Below are positions 5,949 through 13,511 of a DNA stretch of 23,761 bases, piece after piece. This stretch comes from JAAYBY01 sp964465385 (GTDB lineage: Bacteria > Bacillota > Clostridia > Saccharofermentanales > UBA5734), in the NCBI GenBank assembly GCA_964465385.1, contig CAYXIM010000016.1, forward strand, positions 1 through 23,761, written 5' to 3'. The translations under genes and the position numbers were made by a program. Each line of letters starts with the position of its first letter. The stretch's first letter is position 1. The notes under the pieces were generated by a model. That model saw only the letters and a list, made by a program, of their open reading frames with translations, was not told the DNA's origin and made no database searches.

Positions 5949-8900
5949 CGGATCTGTTTGAGCACCTGCCTTTGGGCCCTGTCTACGATGCCCTGCTTGC
6001 CCATTGCCGCACGCAGCAGGCGGTCAATATCACGGGCTTGCCCGATGCGCTGAAAACGTGGCTGATCTGGCGCCTGATGCGTGATTGCGACCGGCCGGTC
6101 TGCTTTCTGGTCCCTGATGAGCTGCGGGCTCGTACCGTCTTGTCGGATCTGCGCGCCCTGGCAGATGAGCCTGTCATGCTGTTCAGGCAGCGGGACTGGC
6201 ACCTGACTGATGCCGATGCAGTCAGCCACGAAGCGGAATTTCAGCGCATGGCTGTTTTATCCGCTGTTAAAGCTGGTCGTTGCCGGGCGCTGGTCGTGCC
6301 GGCCGCTGCAACGCTGCAAAAACTGCCGCCTGTGCCTGTCTTGTCCGAACAAGAGCGTGTCTTGACGGTGGGCGATCAGCTGGACCCAGAAACCGTTGCA
6401 ATGCAGCTGGCCGCGATGGGCTATGCACCAGTTCAACGAGTGGACGGCGTGGGGCAGTTCGCCCGACGTGGAGACATCCTTGATTTTGCCCCCCCTGTTC
6501 CCGATACCCAGAGCCCGCTTGAGGGCATTCGCCTTTCTTTTTTTGATCAGGAGATTGATGCCATCAAGGGCTTTGATCTTGAAAGCCAGCGATCGACGAA
6601 GATGTATGAGCAGGCTCTCCTTTCACCTGTCCGGGAACTGCAGCTTGATCAGGCGGCTTATGAACAGCTGGCTGGTCTGGTTGACAAGCTGGGGGCATCT
6701 GCCCTGCTGGCAGCCCGACAGAAAAGTGCGCAACGCGCTGTTGTGGAAGCGCTGACACGGTTGATTCGCCATGATGTGGAACGGCTTCAACAGCACATGC
6801 GTTTTAGCGCCATGGATCGCTGGTTGCCTCTGGCTTATCCGCAAGCGGCATCCATCCTTGATTACGCCCAGGCTGCCGGGGCCCTTGTGGTCGTCGATGA
6901 ACCAGCTCGCTTCCGCCACCGATCAGATGCAGCTCAGGCTGAGTTTCATGAGCGGATTCGGCTGCTGGTTGAAAAAGGGCAGCTCTTGCCAGAGACAGCA
7001 GCCTTGCAGTTCAGCAGCCTGGACCTTGGCCGCCAGCTGGATCAGCTTGACACGGTCTTGTCTGTCAGCCAGATTCTTTCGTCCGGCAATGGCCTGCCTG
7101 GCGCGCAGACCCTAACCATCCAGTCCCGGCCTTCCGACAGTTACCGGGGGCGGGAAAAGCAGCTGCTTGAGGACCTTCACGCCTGGCGCTCTTCCGGGGG
7201 CAGCACCTTTTTGTTTTCAGGCAGCCTGACACGCAGCCGACGCTTAGAAGCGCTTATTGGCCCTTCCGGTCCGGGCCTGCAGGTTTTAGAAAACCAATGG
7301 TCACGTGGTTTTGTTTGGCAGCAGGCCCGCTTGTGGGTCCTTGGCACCCATGACTTGTTCGGGACAGACAAGAAAAAACGCCGCCGTCGGGAACAGGGCT
7401 TGAAAATCGACCTGCTCAGCGACCTGGTCGCCGGTGAGCGAGTGGTCCATGATGACCACGGCATCGGCCGTTACGACGGCCTGGTTAACTTGGAAAGTCA
7501 GGGGGCCCGTCGTGACTACCTGAAAATAACCTATGCCGGCAACGACACCTTGTTTATACCCATGGAACGGCTGGACCAGATTCAAAAGTATGTTGGTTCT
7601 GAAGGTCGCCAGCCTAAACTGTCAAAACTTGGGGGTCAGGAATGGACCCGTATGAAAGAACGGGCCCGCTCCTCCATCCGTCAGCTGGCTGTTAACCTGA
7701 TTGAGCTTTATGCGGCCCGTTCTGCTCAAAAAGGGCATGTCTTTTTACCGGACACGGTCTGGCAGCAGGAGTTTGAAGAGCAGTTTCAATATGAGGAAAC
7801 CCAGGACCAGCTCAACAGCATCACAGACATCAAAACGGACATGGAATCCGACCGGGTCATGGACCGGTTGCTTTGCGGCGATGTTGGTTACGGCAAGACC
7901 GAGGTGGCTTTTCGCGCACTGTTTAAATGTGTCATGAGCGGCTATCAGGGCATCTTCTTGTCTCCGACAACGGTTCTGGCCCAGCAACATTATGATAACC
8001 TCACCGAACGCTTGTCTGGCTTCCCGGTCTCGGTTGGCTTGCTCAGTCGCTTTGTAACAGCTGCTGAGCAGAAAAAAACTTTGGAAGGCTTGAGGCGGGG
8101 GGCCATCGATATTGTTATTGGCACCCATCGGCTGCTTTCCAAGGATGTGCTTTTAAAAAAACCAGGTCTGCTGGTGGTCGATGAAGAGCAGCGGTTTGGT
8201 GTGGATCACAAGGAACAGTTAAAAGCACAATGGCCCACCGTCGACGTCTTGACACTGAGTGCGACACCGATTCCGAGAACGCTGCACATGGCCATGTCCG
8301 GCATTCGTGACATCAGCTTGCTGGAAGAGGCCCCCGACGAACGCAGACCGGTTCAAACCTATGTCATGGAATTCAACGAAGATCTGGTTACAGAAGCCAT
8401 CCTTCGAGAAATCGCTCGAAATGGTCAGGTTTTTTACCTGTATAACGATACCCGTAAAATCCGCAGCAAAGCCTTTGATTTGGAACAAAGCCTGCCGGGT
8501 CTGCGCGTCGCAGTCGCCCATGGCCGGATGGGTGAACGGCAGCTGGAAGAGGTGATCGGCGATTTTGTCCAGCAGGCTTTTGATGTGCTGGTTTGCACCA
8601 CCATCATTGAATCCGGTATCGATATGCCCAATGTCAACACCATCATCGTTGAGCAAGCGGACCGGATGGGTTTGGCTCAGCTATACCAGCTGCGTGGCCG
8701 GGTGGGACGCTCCAGCCGCCAGGCCTACGCCTATATCACCTACCAGAAAGACAAGGTCATTACAGAAGTTGCTCAAAAGCGCCTGGCGGCTATCCGTGAT
8801 TTTACGGAATTAGGTGCCGGTTTCAAAATCGCTTTGCGAGACTTGGAGGTCCGTGGTGCCGGCAACCTGCTGGGGGCAGAACAGCACGGGCATCTGGAAT

Positions 8901-9445
8901 CCATTGGCTATGATCTTTATACGCGCATGCTGGAAGAAACCGTCCGTGAACTGCAGGGCGTACAGCCCCAGCTGGTGCCGGCTGCAACGGTTGACCTGCA
9001 AGTGGATGCGTTTGTTCCACAGGCCTATGTGTCAGATGAAGGGCAACGGATGGATTTGTACCGGCGCATCGCACAGATCGGATCACGGTCTGACCACGAG
9101 GATCTGCTGGATGAGTGCCTGGATCGTTATGGAGATGTGCCGCTGGCCACCCAGGCCTTGATGGATGTTGCCTACATTCGAAGCGCTGCCGGCCAGCAGG
9201 GCTTTATCCGGGTGGAACAAAAACAGCAGCATGTGGTCTTAACCTATGATCCAGAACAGACGCCTGACATGGAACCGCTGTCCCGGGTGATCAACCAGGC
9301 GGCTTTTCGTGGCCAGTTGCTCTTTCATGCCGGAAGCCGGCCACACCTCCTGTACCGGGGCGCGGCAGCTGACCGGCAACACACCACGGCCAAGCTCAGA
9401 ACCTTGTTCTTCAGCATGCAGGCGCCTTCGAACAGCGCCGGCTGA
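5945..9445 (+). CDS. mfd: Transcription-repair coupling factor Mfd
   Basis: Mfd is a DNA translocase that removes RNA polymerase stalled at template lesions and recruits UvrA. The 1166-aa length is full. Order of parts: UvrB-like N-terminal region (about 1-370), RNA-polymerase-interacting domain (about 497-570, starting GERVVHDDHGIGRYDGL), then a RecG-like translocase with Walker A GDVGYGKT (645-652), DEEQ box (746-749), a TATPIPRT motif and the conserved QLRGRVGRS region, and a C-terminal TRCF domain. The frame is intact throughout. It starts inside the pth stop codon and ends at a terminator 20 nt downstream. DnaA boxes upstream of the operon raise the possibility of replication-linked expression. 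Confidence 0.97.
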   Translation: MTDLFEHLPLGPVYDALLAHCRTQQAVNITGLPDALKTWLIWRLMRDCDRPVCFLVPDELRARTVLSDLRALADEPVMLFRQRDWHLTDADAVSHEAEFQRMAVLSAVKAGRCRALVVPAAATLQKLPPVPVLSEQERVLTVGDQLDPETVAMQLAAMGYAPVQRVDGVGQFARRGDILDFAPPVPDTQSPLEGIRLSFFDQEIDAIKGFDLESQRSTKMYEQALLSPVRELQLDQAAYEQLAGLVDKLGASALLAARQKSAQRAVVEALTRLIRHDVERLQQHMRFSAMDRWLPLAYPQAASILDYAQAAGALVVVDEPARFRHRSDAAQAEFHERIRLLVEKGQLLPETAALQFSSLDLGRQLDQLDTVLSVSQILSSGNGLPGAQTLTIQSRPSDSYRGREKQLLEDLHAWRSSGGSTFLFSGSLTRSRRLEALIGPSGPGLQVLENQWSRGFVWQQARLWVLGTHDLFGTDKKKRRRREQGLKIDLLSDLVAGERVVHDDHGIGRYDGLVNLESQGARRDYLKITYAGNDTLFIPMERLDQIQKYVGSEGRQPKLSKLGGQEWTRMKERARSSIRQLAVNLIELYAARSAQKGHVFLPDTVWQQEFEEQFQYEETQDQLNSITDIKTDMESDRVMDRLLCGDVGYGKTEVAFRALFKCVMSGYQGIFLSPTTVLAQQHYDNLTERLSGFPVSVGLLSRFVTAAEQKKTLEGLRRGAIDIVIGTHRLLSKDVLLKKPGLLVVDEEQRFGVDHKEQLKAQWPTVDVLTLSATPIPRTLHMAMSGIRDISLLEEAPDERRPVQTYVMEFNEDLVTEAILREIARNGQVFYLYNDTRKIRSKAFDLEQSLPGLRVAVAHGRMGERQLEEVIGDFVQQAFDVLVCTTIIESGIDMPNVNTIIVEQADRMGLAQLYQLRGRVGRSSRQAYAYITYQKDKVITEVAQKRLAAIRDFTELGAGFKIALRDLEVRGAGNLLGAEQHGHLESIGYDLYTRMLEETVRELQGVQPQLVPAATVDLQVDAFVPQAYVSDEGQRMDLYRRIAQIGSRSDHEDLLDECLDRYGDVPLATQALMDVAYIRSAAGQQGFIRVEQKQQHVVLTYDPEQTPDMEPLSRVINQAAFRGQLLFHAGSRPHLLYRGAAADRQHTTAKLRTLFFSMQAPSNSAG

Positions 9446-9464
9446 AGCGGCAAGCGCCTGCGCA

Positions 9465-9490
9465 GCCGGCTGTGGCCGGCCCTTCTTTTT
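9465..9490 (+). terminator. Terminator after mfd
   Basis: GCCGGC (9465-9470), loop TGTG, GCCGGC (9475-9480), then CCTTCTTTTT. The -10 element of the next gene begins right after the T-run, so terminator and promoter are tightly packed. Confidence 0.75.
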
Positions 9491-9498
9491 GCTATACT
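9490..9498 (+). promoter_or_regulatory. Extended -10 promoter of the M24-family gene
   Basis: TGCTATACT matches the extended -10 pattern (TATACT at 9493-9498). The -35 region would fall inside the mfd terminator hairpin and has no clear match. Confidence 0.55.
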
Positions 9499-9545
9499 AT
9501 AAGCATGGCACCGTTAACGGCTTTGCTGAGAAAAAGGAGGCAACC

Positions 9546-10937
9546 ATGAAAGCTGTATCCGTGATTCAAGCCGACCCTTATCTGAACTTTCCGCGCCCGG
9601 TCCCACCTCAATTTGTAGCCGAAGACTATGCACATCGATTGCTTCTTTTGCGCGAACACATGCAAAAAGAGGACATCACCCACTGTGTGGTGTATGCCGA
9701 TCGAGAGCACTTTGCCAATATGGATTATTTCATTGGCTTTGAACCCCGCTATGAAGAGGCACTCTTGCTTGTTCCACTTGACGGTCAGATGACCCTGCTG
9801 GTTGGCAATGAATGTCTGGCTTACTCTTACGTTTCACCTGTGCCGCTTCGGCGCCTGCTCTACCAGAATTTCAGCTTGCAGGGACAACCACGCGACAGCT
9901 TGCGCCCACTCTGGGCTTTGCTTGAAGAAAACGGCTTGCATGCAGATGCAAAAATCGGTGTCATCGGTTTCAAGTGGTTTGAGCCAGCCCACATGGATGA
10001 GGCGGACAGCCGCGTGGATATTCCGGCTTATCTGGTTGAAGAGCTGTGTAAACTGGTGCCCAGGGACCGGATTGTCAATTTCACCAAAGCACTCACACGT
10101 ATGGATGGTGGGATCCGCATGACCTTGCACAGCGTCAAGGAAATTGCCTGGTATGAACATGCCTGCAGCATCACCTCCAACCGCATCATTGAGTTGACCC
10201 GAAACCTTCGGCCCGGCATCAGTGAAATGGAGTTGTCTGTTGGGTTTGATGGCTCGCCCACCAATGCCTTTCCACTGATTAATTTTGGTGAAGAAAACAT
10301 CCAGACAGTCCTTTCCAGCCCAGACGAAACACGGTTGAAGGAAGGGGACCCCGTCCTGTTGGATTACGGTATCAGGGGCAGCCTGACCTGCCGGGCCGGG
10401 ATTGCCGCGGCAGATGAAGCTGTTTTCCGTGCACGCTATGGTGATGCGCTGGAAACCTTTTTCAAGCCCTATTTTCTGGCTCTGGCCGCCTGGTATGAAA
10501 GCCTGGCGGTGGGCGCGCGCTGTGCCGACAGCTTTCAGGCTGTCAAGGCGGTTTTCGGCACACTGGAGGCCTTCGGCGTTTCCTTAAACCCCGGCCATTG
10601 CATCGCCACAGATGAATGGACCAACAGCCCATTTTTCGAAGCGTCCCCTTACCACATGGGAAGTGGTTTTTACCTGCAAAGCGACGTCATTGCGTCCCAA
10701 CAAAACCCTGCCTGTCTGGCTATCATGGAAGATGGGCTGGTGCTGGCCGACCGATCCATGCGTGAAGACTTGCAAAAGGCCTATCCGGACGTCGCCATGC
10801 GGATCCAGCGCAGGCGGGATCAGGTCCGTGACCTGATCGGGATTGATCTTGGTGACGACGTGCTCCCGTTGTCCAACAGCCAGGCCATTTATCACCCCTA
10901 CCTGTTGGATATGAGCCGGATTTTTGTGCTCCGGTAG
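9546..10937 (+). CDS. M24-family (Xaa-Pro aminopeptidase/creatinase-like) protein, metal site altered
   Basis: This 463-aa cytoplasmic protein has the two-domain layout of aminopeptidase P and creatinase: an N-terminal domain (about 25-190) and a pita-bread M24 domain (about 195-445). Dinuclear M24 enzymes use Asp-Asp-His-Glu-Glu. D273 (LLDYG) and H351 (PGHCIA) are present. The second Asp, expected about 11 residues after the first, falls in SLTCRAG and is missing. The first Glu seems to be D380 (LQSDVI); the last may be E395 (MEDGLVLAD). It may be a non-peptidase relative like creatinase, or a pseudoenzyme; substrate unknown. Start ATG 9546 follows AAAAAGGAGG by 5 nt; an upstream in-frame start at 9309 would run through the end of mfd and the terminator. 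It is transcribed alone. Confidence 0.75.
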   Translation: MKAVSVIQADPYLNFPRPVPPQFVAEDYAHRLLLLREHMQKEDITHCVVYADREHFANMDYFIGFEPRYEEALLLVPLDGQMTLLVGNECLAYSYVSPVPLRRLLYQNFSLQGQPRDSLRPLWALLEENGLHADAKIGVIGFKWFEPAHMDEADSRVDIPAYLVEELCKLVPRDRIVNFTKALTRMDGGIRMTLHSVKEIAWYEHACSITSNRIIELTRNLRPGISEMELSVGFDGSPTNAFPLINFGEENIQTVLSSPDETRLKEGDPVLLDYGIRGSLTCRAGIAAADEAVFRARYGDALETFFKPYFLALAAWYESLAVGARCADSFQAVKAVFGTLEAFGVSLNPGHCIATDEWTNSPFFEASPYHMGSGFYLQSDVIASQQNPACLAIMEDGLVLADRSMREDLQKAYPDVAMRIQRRRDQVRDLIGIDLGDDVLPLSNSQAIYHPYLLDMSRIFVLR

Positions 10938-10971
10938 GTAAAACAGGCCAAACGGTTCAGTCCAGGAGCAA

Positions 10972-11000
10972 TTGCATTTTTTAAAACGATGCCCTATAAT
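10972..11000 (+). promoter_or_regulatory. Promoter of tRNA-Arg
   Basis: TTGCAT (10972-10977), a 17-bp spacer and TATAAT (10995-11000). The tRNA begins 11 nt after the -10, so transcription starts close to its 5' end. Confidence 0.85.
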
Positions 11001-11010
11001 AAGCTCCTGT

Positions 11011-11085
11011 GTCCCGGTAGCCTAATGGATAAGGCAGCAGTTTCCGGAGCTGCTGATACGGGTTCGACTCCTGTCCGGGACGCCA
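11011..11085 (+). tRNA. tRNA-Arg (anticodon CCG)
   Basis: A full cloverleaf can be drawn. The acceptor arm GTCCCGG pairs with CCGGGAC, the D-arm stem is GCCT/AGGC, and the anticodon stem is GCAGT/GCTGC with a closing T-G pair. The loop TTCCGGA gives anticodon CCG, reading CGG. The T-arm is ACGGG-TTCGACT-CCTGT. Discriminator G is followed by encoded CCA. It is a lone tRNA with its own promoter and terminator. Confidence 0.96.
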
Positions 11086-11086
11086 A

Positions 11087-11118
11087 AAACCCCGCTTGCA
11101 TTGATGCAGGCGGGGTTT
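11087..11118. terminator. Bidirectional terminator between tRNA-Arg and the HEAT gene
   Basis: AAACCCCGC (11087-11095) pairs with GCGGGGTTT (11110-11118); inside, TGCA-TTGA-TGCA extends the stem. T-runs flank both sides (TTT on +, TTTTT on -), so it can end both convergent transcripts. Confidence 0.85.
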
Positions 11119-11142
11119 AGACTAGGTGTCGGCAACACGCTT

Positions 11143-11487
11143 TTATTTGAGCAAGCCGACGGCCTCACTGATGCGTTTAATGGCGCCATGGATGGCGTCT
11201 ACCACGTCTGGGTCCTTTTCAGTTGAAAGCTGGTGTTGAAGATGGGTTTTACAGATGTCCTTTTCCATGGCGCCCATGCCGATAGCCGTTTGCTTTCTGA
11301 TCTGTGCATCGGGATCTGTCAGCATGGGGATGAGCGCATGGACGGCATGATCATCACCGATTTGTCCCAGGCCGTCTATGGCCTGGAGCCGGATGGCTTT
11401 GTCTTTGCTTGCAAGCAGCGCGCTGATTTTTTGACTCTTTCCTTTGGCAACCCATCGCTCGACTTTTTTTGCGGTGTTACCGAACAC
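11143..11487 (-). CDS. Small HEAT-repeat protein
   Basis: This 114-aa protein carries two or three HEAT-like (PBS-lyase type) helical repeats: KAIRLQAIDGLGQIGDDHAVHALIPML, then DAQIRKQTAIGMGAMEK, then DPDVVDAIHGAIKRI. Such alpha-solenoids normally bind proteins; no catalytic motif is present and its partner is unknown. No signal peptide or membrane segment. It starts at GTG with AGGAGG (plus-strand CCTCCT, 11495-11500) 7 nt upstream. It is convergent with tRNA-Arg and divergent from the acyltransferase gene, sharing with it the region that contains a WalR-type box. Confidence 0.75.
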   Translation of the reverse strand: MFGNTAKKVERWVAKGKSQKISALLASKDKAIRLQAIDGLGQIGDDHAVHALIPMLTDPDAQIRKQTAIGMGAMEKDICKTHLQHQLSTEKDPDVVDAIHGAIKRISEAVGLLK

Positions 11488-11557
11488 GTCAATCCCTCCT
11501 CAAGGTATGTGCATTGCCGGTGGCTTGAAAACCCATATATTAATAGAATACAACAAA

Positions 11558-11579
11558 AATGTAACGAAAATGTTACATT
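11558..11579. promoter_or_regulatory. WalR-type box within an 8-6-8 inverted repeat
   Basis: AATGTAAC (11558-11565), a 6-nt spacer and GTTACATT (11572-11579) make a perfect inverted repeat. Read on + it also contains TGTAAC-GAAAA-TGTTAC (11560-11576), an exact match to the WalR consensus TGTWAH-N5-TGTWAH known from Bacillus and Staphylococcus. It lies about 50 bp upstream of the acyltransferase -35 and about 70 bp from the HEAT gene start. It may instead be the operator of a dimeric repressor. Confidence 0.55.
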
Positions 11580-11626
11580 GTGCCTTTTAATCACGTCTGA
11601 TCAGCAAAAAAGCAACAAAATGGTTT

Positions 11627-11655
11627 TTGACAAGGCTTCTGCTCTTGCTTAAGAT
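11627..11655 (+). promoter_or_regulatory. Promoter of the acyltransferase-dusB operon
   Basis: A consensus -35 TTGACA (11627-11632), a 17-bp spacer and the weak -10 TAAGAT (11650-11655). A perfect -35 with a poor -10 is compatible with activation. Confidence 0.6.
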
Positions 11656-11695
11656 GAAACAGGCCATAATGGCGAACCGAAAAGAGGCCACGCGT

Positions 11696-12391
11696 ATGAA
11701 TGACTATGGAAAATTGTTTCGCATCAGCCGTTTTCTTGTCCGGCGCTTTTACCCGCGCTACATTTTTGACCATCCGGAGCGGCTGCAAAACACCGGGGTT
11801 TTTTTGTGCCGTCATTTTAACACCAGCGGCATTTTTCGCACGGTACCCTGGCTGACTGATCCGGTTCGCATCTGGGCCTTATCGGTATATTTTGATCGCA
11901 AGGTCTGTTACGACCACCTGACCCAATATACGCTGACACAACGCTTTGGCTGGTCTGCCTGGCGTGCCCGGTTGGTTGCCCGGCCGGTGTCAGCCTTTCT
12001 CAGTGCCTTGATGCGCTCAGCGCGGGCCATCCCTGTTTACCGGGAATCCATGCGCGTTTTGACCACCATGCGGCTCAGCCTACAGGCGCTGGAAGAGGGG
12101 AAAAGTCTTTTGATTTTTCCCGACCGTGACTACACGCATGAGGGCGGCGGCGTTGATGACATTTATGAAGGGTTTTTGATGCTGGATGTCCTGTATGCCA
12201 GAAAACACAAGACGCACCTGCCTTTTATCACCCTCTATGCCAATGAACAGGACCGGGTGATCCATGTTTCCCAGCCGGTTTATTTTGAACAAACCGGTGA
12301 CGCTCAAGAACGCGAACAGGTGAAAGCGCGTCTGATGGCCCAGCTCAGCGGCCGCTCATGCCCGTCAAAAGACAGGGACGGCCGATCATGA
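11696..12391 (+). CDS. PlsC-like lysophospholipid acyltransferase family protein
   Basis: This 231-aa protein resembles 1-acyl-glycerol-3-phosphate acyltransferases, which esterify membrane lipid precursors. LLIFPDRDYTHEGG (near 138-151) corresponds to the FPEGTRS block and the region around ARAIPVYRES to the substrate-binding block. The diagnostic HX4D is altered: H40 is present in CRHFNTSG, but position 45 is Gly, not Asp, so activity or substrate may differ. Start ATG 11696 has AAAGAGG (11681-11687) 8 nt upstream and lies downstream of the predicted promoter; the in-frame TTG at 11627 is inside the -35. The stop overlaps the dusB start. No strong membrane helix is evident. The family assignment is fairly safe, the reaction is not. 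Confidence 0.7.
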   Translation: MNDYGKLFRISRFLVRRFYPRYIFDHPERLQNTGVFLCRHFNTSGIFRTVPWLTDPVRIWALSVYFDRKVCYDHLTQYTLTQRFGWSAWRARLVARPVSAFLSALMRSARAIPVYRESMRVLTTMRLSLQALEEGKSLLIFPDRDYTHEGGGVDDIYEGFLMLDVLYARKHKTHLPFITLYANEQDRVIHVSQPVYFEQTGDAQEREQVKARLMAQLSGRSCPSKDRDGRS

Positions 12392-13410
12392 TCAAACCTT
12401 TGACCATCGGGTCCACTCAATTTACTAACAACCTGGCTTTGGCCCCCATGGCCGGTACGACCGATTTGCCCTTCCGCAAGATCTGCCAGGCCCATGGAGC
12501 CGGCTTGACGGTGACCGAATTGGTCAGTGCCAGAGGCATACAGCATGACCACACCCTCAAACGCAACTGGCGCTATCTGGCCATCGACCCCCAGGCAGGC
12601 ACAGAATGCATCCAGTTGTTTGGCTCAGAGGCAGCGGATTTCTCCCAGGCCATCGAACGGATACTAGCACACCCGCTTTTGTCTCGTTGCCGGGCGATCG
12701 ACCTCAACATGGGTTGTCCAGTCAAAAAAGTGGTGGCCACTGGTGCCGGCTCTGCACTGATGACCCGGCCCGAGCAGGCAGAGGCAATCATCCGGGCCAG
12801 TGTCCGGGTGGCTCAGCAGGCGGACAAACCGGTCATGGTTAAAATCAGGAGCGGCTGGGATGAAGGCAGCCTGAACGCTGTTGATTTTGCCAGACGCTGT
12901 GAGGATTCAGGGGCAGCTGCCATCACCATCCATGCCCGGACCCGCAAACAGATGTACGGTGGAAAAGCCGACTGGGCCTTGATCGCCCGTGTCAAACAAG
13001 CGGTTTCCATCCCTGTTTTTGGCAACGGAGATGTGATTGATGGTCCGTCTGCCAGGCGTTGCCTAGAACAAACCAGGGTCGATGGCGTGATGATTGGGCG
13101 GGCGGCCAGAGGAAACCCCTGGGTCTTCGACCAGATCCTGCAACTGGCCCGGGGGGTTGAGCGTCCTGAAAAGCCCACCGTAGACATGCGCATCCAAGTC
13201 GTTTTGCAACATTGGCGCGGTCTTTGCGACCTGCTGGGCGAGCAAACGGCCTTGAAAGAGATGCGCCAGCATCTGGTGAGTTATTTTCGTGGCTCCCCAT
13301 GTGCCACACAATTGCGCGCCCGGACCATGCGCATCAGCTCAGCAGACGGCCTGCTGGCGGTGCTGGAAGCCTGGCGGATCTGTTGCCAAAAAGAGGGCGA
13401 GCAGTCATAA
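12388..13410 (+). CDS. dusB: tRNA-dihydrouridine synthase (DusB type)
   Basis: Dus enzymes use FMN and NADPH to reduce specific uridines in the tRNA D-loop. The TIM-barrel start LALAPMAGTTDLPFR, catalytic C110 in LNMGCPVKKV, K152 (VMVKIRSGW), the flavin-binding IHARTRKQMYGGKADW and the phosphate-binding GRAARGNPW are all present. At 340 aa it matches DusB length. I chose ATG 12388, which overlaps the acyltransferase stop (ATGA) and has AGGGA 9 nt upstream; an earlier in-frame start at 12358 would add ten residues before the usual beginning. Assignment to the DusB subgroup is by overall similarity. Confidence 0.92.
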   Translation: MIKPLTIGSTQFTNNLALAPMAGTTDLPFRKICQAHGAGLTVTELVSARGIQHDHTLKRNWRYLAIDPQAGTECIQLFGSEAADFSQAIERILAHPLLSRCRAIDLNMGCPVKKVVATGAGSALMTRPEQAEAIIRASVRVAQQADKPVMVKIRSGWDEGSLNAVDFARRCEDSGAAAITIHARTRKQMYGGKADWALIARVKQAVSIPVFGNGDVIDGPSARRCLEQTRVDGVMIGRAARGNPWVFDQILQLARGVERPEKPTVDMRIQVVLQHWRGLCDLLGEQTALKEMRQHLVSYFRGSPCATQLRARTMRISSADGLLAVLEAWRICCQKEGEQS

Positions 13411-13430
13411 TAGAACGTGTTCCACGTGCA

Positions 13431-13439
13431 TGGTATAAT
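13431..13439 (+). promoter_or_regulatory. Extended -10 promoter of the EF-G-like gene
   Basis: TGGTATAAT (TATAAT at 13434-13439) with no recognisable -35. It gives a leader of about 65 nt. Confidence 0.65.
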
Positions 13440-13511
13440 GGTTTTTATAGTGCCTGCGTCCGAACGCACAAGCCACGGGTCCGCCGGTGATCAAAAGGGG
13501 GTTTTATCTAG

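Noticed and set aside
9309..9545. N-terminal extension of the M24 protein from an upstream start
   Set aside because: It would overlap the mfd end and read through a terminator and the promoter; AAAAAGGAGG before ATG 9546 decides the start.
10927..10980. Terminator after the M24 gene (TGCTCC with GGAGCA, then a T-run)
   Set aside because: The arms are 6 bp apart by over 30 nt and the T-run falls in the tRNA promoter; too weak to call.
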